The translations under genes were made by a program, and so were the position numbers. Positions 58,101-64,000 of a DNA stretch of 64,000 nucleotides are shown here, in pieces (position 1 is the stretch's first letter; each line of letters begins with the position of its first letter). Source of the stretch: Aquanectria penicillioides (lineage: Eukaryota; Ascomycota; Sordariomycetes; Hypocreales; Nectriaceae); NCBI GenBank assembly GCA_003415625.1, contig PYIU01000002.1:2728001-2792000 (forward strand). Reading direction: 5' to 3'. The notes under the pieces are model-generated. The model saw nothing but the letters and a program-made list of their open reading frames with translations. It had not been told where the DNA came from and made no database searches.

Positions 58101-61100
58101 AATATCTTGTTGATACTATTGTTGGTAACAGAGAACCTAGCGCTAGAGCAGGCTGTGCTATGGCACTGGGTGCGATCCAAACCAAGGTTGGTGGAATGGC
58201 AGCGGGCTATCACCTGAAGACAATCCTCGGCATTCTAATGTCTCTCTGCAACGACCCGCACCCCGTTGTTCATTATTGGGCCCTGGAGGCATTATCCTTG
58301 GCGTCTGACGCTGCGGGTTTGAGCTTTGCTGGGTATGTTCCCAGCACCCTTGGCATGCTAGTCCAACTCTACCTTTCAGAGACACACCACCCAGAAATCT
58401 CGTCAGCCATCACCATGAACCTTGAAATGGAGCTGTCTACACCAGCAGCTATTGCTCGGTGTGTTGATTCTTTAATCAACGTGCTGGGCCCTGATCTGCA
58501 GGACGCGACGAAGTCTAGAGAACTTATCCTGACCCTGGTAGGACAATTCCGAGAGGAAGAAGAAGTGCTCGTACAAAACGCAGCTCTAGGGTGCTTCGAA
58601 CACCTCTCCCTCTACGCTCCAGGACACATGCACTTTGCCGATTACGTCAAGCTTTTGCAGAAATATCTTTCGTCAGAGTCGACTACCTTACGAGATGTGG
58701 CTGTTGATGGGCTGCATAACATGATGAAGAGAAACCCTAAAGACGTCTTGCGGGAGGCCGAAAAAGGCTTTGAAGAACAGCTATGGCTTGTGTTGGACAA
58801 TGCACCAACCCACGACGGAATCCGAAACATCATTCGCAATTGGATGCACCAAACATGTCTCACCGAGACCGCTGAATGGCTGCAACGGTTCCAAGCTGTA
58901 CTCAAGATGACCAGGGCTCAGCCGAAGGCAGATGATACTCGATCTGGACCTAAGGCTGGCGGCCTTCCCGATCTTCGAGATGAAGAAGTTGCCGGTTTTG
59001 CGTCCGCAGGCGGAGCTGCCATTGATGATAAAGATAACCCAGCCGCCTCTGAAGTAGAGCCTCTGCGATGGCAGGTAACGACATTCGCCATGAGTTGCGT
59101 CAATGATATGTTCATCCTCATTGCTAAGGATATAACTGCCAATGGAGAGTCTCGAGCACAAATCGACTTGCAGAACCGAATAGCTGATGTGGTCCGAATC
59201 GCCTTCTCTGCCTCTACCGCGAGTGTTCTTGAACTACGAATATGGGGATTGAAGATCATCGGGGCCGTCCTCAAGATGTTTGGCAAAACCCCTGATCCGG
59301 ATTTTGAAGAAGCAATGCTTCTTGAGCAATATCAGGCCCAGATCAGCTCGGCCCTCACTCCGGCGTTTGCAGCCGACTCTTCCCCCGAACTCGCCTCGGA
59401 GGCTGTCAATGTTTGCGCCAGCTTCATCTCCATCGGTATCGTCACAGATGTCGACCGTATGGGTCGCATCCTAAAAACCCTTGTCACGGCCCTTGAAAAT
59501 TTCTCCAAGGACAGCGAGAACGCGGCCATTGGTGACCTCAAGGGTCTGAGCTCCAATGCTCAAGTCATGGTCAAGATCTCCGTATTTTCAGCCTGGGCAG
59601 AGTTACAAGTTGCCAGCTCGGAACAGCAATATCTTTTGGATGTCTTGAGACCTCACATCGGCACTCTCACCCCTCTATGGCTCGAATCCCTTCGGGAGTT
59701 TGCGAGACTCCGGTTCGAGCCTGACATCTCTATGACACTTGGACCCCCATCTCTATCTGGTAGTCTCGACACAATTTATGCAGCACTAAACCGAGAAACT
59801 TTGCTCCGTTTCTACCAGGACGCATGGTTGAAACTGGTCGATGCCATTGCTAGTCTGATTGAACAGGACAGCGAATTTGTCTTTGACGCCTTGGATGGTA
59901 AAGAGTCTGACGGGCCTTCGGCCAATGGCAACGGCAACAACAATAAGGGATCCGACATCAACTATCGAGACGAGCCTGTGGCCTTCTTCTTTGTGTTGTT
60001 CGGGCTTGCCTTCGAAGCGCTTGCAACACGATCGGGCCAGAACGATTCGCTGGCGACCCATGAGCAGACGTTAGCAATCCTCTCGGCTCTGAAGAAGATT
60101 CTTCATCCCAGTGTTTCCGGCCATGCTATTTACAGGCCGGATGTGTTTTCCGAAACCATGGATCTCCTTGACCGCCTTGTTCTGACAGAAGGACTTGACG
60201 TCCAGGGGGTGATTGTAGAAATCGCCAGCGTGCTTGTTACGTCGCATCCTTCTGCCAGGAGGCCCAATGAAGAAGACGGTGATCTGTCAGATGACATCGA
60301 TCAATTGTTTGAGCTAACTAGAATTATTGTCTTGGTTCTGGCCGGACTCCTCCCGAACCTGTCGGAAGGGAACCAGCCTACCAGGCATCAAGTCAATGAA
60401 GAGGCAATTCTTTTGATTCGATCGGCGCTGAACGCCCTGGTCGACGCGGCCGAGGTCTTCCCGTCTATTATCAAGACGGACCTTCATGCATGCATCATCC
60501 ACATATTTGCCACGACCCTGGCTACTCCTGAATGCCAGGAGATGATTGTCCCGCAGTCGCTGCCCACCTTGAAGCGATTCGTCGCCATTATGGGCAACTC
60601 GCGCAAGGATTCTCGGAATGGACCGTCCCCTACGGATGTGCAAATGCAAGGTTGCCTCCGCCGCTTCCTCTCAATCTACCTGAACGCGCAGAAGCGCGAG
60701 GCACCGCAATCACTTGCATGCGTCAAGAACTGCCTCCTAGCCACGACCATCCTCTTCACTGGTGGCAAGAATCACCTGCCAGCGACTGAGCCCCTTGTTG
60801 CACGATACCTAGATGAGCTGCTTGATTGCCTCACGGATCGCATGGTATGTTCCCACCTTCACACAACCAAAAGGTTGTTTACCCCTACTAGATGGCTAAC
60901 CTCCCGAACCAACAGACTGCCAAGATTGCCGCAAACTGCATCAGGTCCCTTTTGCTGCAGTCGTCGGCAACAGCTGCGGACTTGAGTATTGCCCGGTATC
61001 TGTTCCCTCGCCTGATTGCGTTTGTCACCGACACAGACCCGGAAGATCCAGAGAGTGCTAGAGCTCTCATTGCGCATGGCCTATGCCAGTACGTTGGCAT

Positions 61101-61395
61101 CATGGACAAGAGCCGGGTCGTGGCGGCAATGTCCCTCATTATCCCGACGCTCATGGCACGAGCCACGGCAGAGGGAGATGAGGTGTACCGCGAGACCAGC
61201 GCCCGACTCCTCGAGCTCGCCGCAGTGGATCAAGCATCATTCAAGGCCGTGGTAGGTGGATTGAGTGATGGACAAAAGACATTCCTGGAGGAAGTGATCC
61301 GCTCTGGCCAACAGGCGTCGGCGCGAGCAAACAAGGCGGCGACAGGGGCGACAGGACAACCTACCATTGAGCTGAAGATGGACTTTGGAGGCTGA
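55145..61395 (+). CDS. LAA1: Laa1/HEATR5-family giant HEAT-repeat protein
   Basis: In yeast, Laa1 is an AP-1 clathrin adaptor accessory protein at the trans-Golgi/endosome; in animals HEATR5 proteins serve AP-1 and dynein-linked endosomal transport. Exons: 55145-60844 and 60916-61395, with a single 71-nt intron; 2,059 aa, close to the usual length of the family. The N-terminus has PELDVQKLQSLPAEQQELF and FYLKKEIFQII, then helical HEAT-type repeats through most of the chain. A basic Ser-rich linker lies near residues 280-330 (GKKKSKSKALKRV). The C-terminal exon keeps the expected FLEEVIRSG helix and ends IELKMDFGG. The frame is unbroken over 6 kb, so the sequence quality problem seen at 36-51.5 kb does not extend here. 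Confidence 0.93.
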
Positions 61396-61875
61396 TAGGC
61401 CATGCTCAGGTGTCAAGCCTGGGACGCAAGTAGTGGCCACGTGCCGCACTGAAGCAAATCAGCGCTCATGTCTGATCTCATGCAACGACGCCCGTGGCGA
61501 GTCGAGTCTCGGCCCAGTTTCGTCCAGGATGGAGGAATATTTTTTTCTTCTTCTTGAAATCTTAGCTACAGCGTGTGGGCTATCAGGGACTAGAGGCTGG
61601 CAGACAAGGATGGCAGCGGCTAGGTACAGATGGCCTGCAGGAATGGTACGATGGTAGAGGACCAGGCGGGACAGGATTTATGTTACACAAGCCAAGCATC
61701 GCCACCAGCCTTGATTGACGAGACGGGACGGACGACCTTGTGGCTTTTGGGGGTGGCAGATGAGGAGTTGTGGAGATATGCAGTCGGTCGGAGTGAGAGG
61801 AGAGAGAGCAAGACACGCAAGATCGGGCTGCATCTGGGCCTCATGTCGTAGGACTATCAATGTCTATGCGTATAG

Positions 61876-62150
61876 ATACATACACACGCACACTCACACT
61901 GACACTGGCACTCACACTCACATATTCACACGCACTCACTCACTCTCGCACGCGCGCGCAGACTTACACATTCATATCCACATCATACCGACTGACCCGT
62001 CCACCTATATACAGCCACATAAATGACAGTGTATTGTACATATACACGCATATACACACATACACACATACACACGCACACGCACACGCACGAGCATATA
62101 TGCACACATACACATACACATACATATACATATACACACGGCACTCGCTG
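61876..62150. repeat. Imperfect (CA)n/(CATA)n microsatellite cluster
   Basis: ACACAC and CACATACA units recur over about 270 bp, interrupted by short unique sequence near 61960-62040. Likely polymorphic. Confidence 0.85.
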
Positions 62151-63647
62151 CATGTAGGCGCGGAACAGAGAGCATCCAGCAGCCAGCAGCACCCAGGGAA
62201 CCAGCCATGGGCGAGACAGGAGGCCTGCATGCATGGAGCAAACAACTCTTATTTGATACGTTGCTTTGTCCGATCCTATCTTCTCCCGCCTCTGTCTGAC
62301 TGGATGTCCTTTGTCATTTACCTGCTTGCCCCAGACCCATCGAAGCCATCTCCGAGCCCTGCTCATCCGAGCCCTTGCCTCCTCCTCCCCCCTTCTCTCC
62401 TTGGTTCCCTTGTTCCCCTTGTTTCTCTTGCTTCTCTCGTGCACCATGCACATAAAGGTCATCTCCCCTTGCCACCGCTCCCAAGCACGATGGGTGGAGA
62501 AGGGGGGCGGGATCGAGCCAAATCAAGGGAGACTCACCCACACGCACGCACACATACATTACGTACAAGGCGGGATTGGGAAGGGATCAAAAGAAATAAA
62601 CAAAAAAAAAACGGTGCAAGAAATCAAATAAGAAAATAAAAAAGCCCCGCGGTAACTGCCGAAAATGCTCATAACCCTAGTACACACCGAATTTGCCCTG
62701 TCACGACCGACGACGCGTCCCATTGTTGCACAAAGGCGTTTTCTCGCTCCAAAGCTTCCAGGTCGCACAAAAACTCCATGACAACATGTACGATGTGCGA
62801 TGTGTGCCTTTTCTTTTGTCTTGTTCCCCGGGGAAGACACGGCCCCGCTCCCCGGCATACGAGTTCCCGGCCGGCGATGAGAGGAGGCAGCAGGGATGCC
62901 GTGGGTTCGTTCGTTACACAGGAGTTTGGGGGCTGAGCTTGTCTCCGTCCAAAAGTGTAGATGTTTGCTTGTCTTCTCCCCCCTCCCCCATCCCCCTCGT
63001 CCTCCTCGTCCTCCACCCGCGCCGCCGGCCGGAGCGGCACTACCGGCACTCTCAGCAGGTGTGGACGCCATTTCTTCATCCCCCGTTGTCAGACTCTCGC
63101 CCAGGCTTGCCGTGGCTTGTCTCTTGGTCGCCGACTTGTCGTGTCCCCGACCAAGAAGATCCGTCCTTCGTCTATATGACAGAAAAAGGTGGGACAGGGG
63201 GCGCGAGACCATCCCTGCAGGCGATACGTGACGTTTGCCCATCCGACGTCATATCCCTTTTGAAAATCACCGGGGGCATCCCCGCCACACCTCGTCAAAC
63301 GCCTTCTTTTTGACTCATTTAGTCAGCATACTAGAGCTTCCAAGACTTCCCCGACATCAAGACAGCCTTCCCTTCCGTGACACCAAGTTTTGATCTCAAA
63401 GTATCCGTACACCCAAGAATACTGAGCATGCATCACCACCCAAATGTCCAAAAAGAATCAACCCCAGTCCAATTTTTTTTTCAATATCACGTAGCCACAC
63501 GTGTATCCCATGCTTCAATCTGTGTAGTACAACTTGCCAGCTCTAATAAGTGGCATAAAGACACGCTATGCTCGCCTAATTCCGCTTCGCCATCCAACAA
63601 ATACAGGCCGTGCGTTATAATTACCCACACACAAACCAGTCTCAACA

Positions 63648-63725
63648 TAGAGAGAGAGAGAAAGAGAGAGAGAGAGAAGGAGAGGGAGGAGGGAGGAGGG
63701 AGAGGAGCGAAGGATGAAGAAGAAG
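63648..63725. repeat. GA-rich microsatellite and polypurine tract
   Basis: A (GA)n run leads into GGA/GAA-rich sequence. On the minus strand this is a C/T tract just downstream of the partial gene at the right edge. Confidence 0.8.
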
Positions 63726-63847
63726 GAGAAGAAAAAGGAGAATTGAAAAAGTACATGGAAATTCGAAGAAAAAAAGACGACAAGGGGGCAGATGGAGAAG
63801 TGGCAGTCACCAATGATCTCGTTTATCCCTCCTCCCTAGGCATTAAG

Positions 63848-64000
63848 TTACTTCTTGTCTCGTCTGCGGGACGACCCATCCACAACGACTGGCCCATCAT
63901 GGCTGCTCTTCTTGTCAGACGAAGAACGCTTCTTCGATGACTTCTTGTCTGATTGCGAGCTCTTCTTAGGGGAAGATGATGATTTCTTGTCCGTGGATCG
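63848..64000 (-). CDS. Partial gene, Lys/Ser-rich C-terminal tail
   Basis: The last 50 codons of a minus-strand gene whose start is beyond the window. The frame is open to the right edge and ends in TAA at 63848-63850. It reads as repeated DKKSS/KKSS-type units (SDKKSSKKRSSSDKKSS) and ends SSRRRDKK. The tail is very basic and probably disordered, possibly a nuclear signal. The composition could also be coincidence, and no domain is visible, so no function is proposed. Confidence 0.5.
   Translation of the reverse strand, partial: RSTDKKSSSSPKKSSQSDKKSSKKRSSSDKKSSHDGPVVVDGSSRRRDKK

Larger units (their letters stand above)
61396..63847. other. Convergent intergenic region with microsatellites
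   Basis: About 2.4 kb of 3' flank. It holds CA-rich repeats (61876-62150) and a GA-rich stretch (63648-63725). Open frames on both strands are products of these repeats. No supported gene. Confidence 0.55.

Noticed and set aside
61860..62639. 259-codon plus-strand frame downstream of Laa1
   Set aside because: It starts inside the CA microsatellite and encodes Thr/His repeats; it is not a gene.
1..64000. CRISPR array, IS element or long terminal repeat
   Set aside because: No regularly spaced repeats with unique spacers, no transposase or reverse transcriptase frames and no long direct or inverted repeats were seen; the genes are eukaryotic with introns.

Overview
The window looks like nuclear DNA of a filamentous ascomycete, most likely a Sordariomycete and perhaps a member of the Hypocreales. 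The evidence is short GT-AG introns (mostly 49-85 nt) with TGCTAAC/CTGAC-like branch sites, pyrimidine-rich leaders, and a fungal gene set: Zn2Cys6 regulator, DHA1 transporter, long-chain alcohol oxidase, Pet100 and Laa1. Gene models were built by joining reading frames across splice sites. Most close exactly in frame, which supports them.

Layout. 1-3.8 kb holds no supported gene. 3.8-14.1 kb is an accessory-looking neighbourhood: long-chain alcohol oxidase (-), ketopantoate-reductase-like enzyme (+), Zn2Cys6 regulator (-) and, divergent from it, an MFS drug:H+ antiporter (+). 15.8-18.6 kb carries a class I HD-type cyclic-nucleotide phosphodiesterase (-). A 9.2 kb stretch without supported genes follows; its strand composition flips near 22 kb. 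27.9-32.9 kb is a Ubp12/USP15-type deubiquitinase (-). 35.3-38.8 kb is an insulysin/Ste23-type M16 protease (-). After a further 5.2 kb gene desert comes a dense housekeeping block: MPP6-like exosome cofactor (-), complex I 13-kDa subunit (+), YjbQ-family protein (+), CFIm25 (-), an unknown serine/proline-rich protein (+), Pet100 (+), TACO1/YebC (-) and the giant HEAT-repeat protein Laa1/HEATR5 (+). The right edge cuts a gene that ends in a Lys/Ser-rich tail (-).

How the genes fit together. The first block could work as a small catabolic, detoxification or metabolite locus with its own regulator and exporter; this is inference from position only. The last block is rich in mitochondrial oxidative-phosphorylation genes (complex I subunit, complex IV assembly factor, COX1 translational activator) and RNA-processing factors (exosome cofactor, cleavage factor Im).

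The most important technical observation is that at least 14 single-base losses, mostly in homopolymers, break six genes: one in the alcohol oxidase and the rest between 36 and 51.5 kb. In five of them, adding back the lost bases closes the frame through every intron; the sixth, MPP6, also needs a two-base loss or a one-base gain. These look like uncorrected long-read consensus errors rather than pseudogenes, so automated gene calls here will be fragmented. I found no CRISPR array, rRNA, convincing tRNA or recognisable transposon. I did not find a clear previously undescribed system; the best leads are the regulator/transporter/oxidase neighbourhood, the long strand-switching gene desert upstream of the phosphodiesterase, and an MPP6-like protein that ends in a zinc knuckle.
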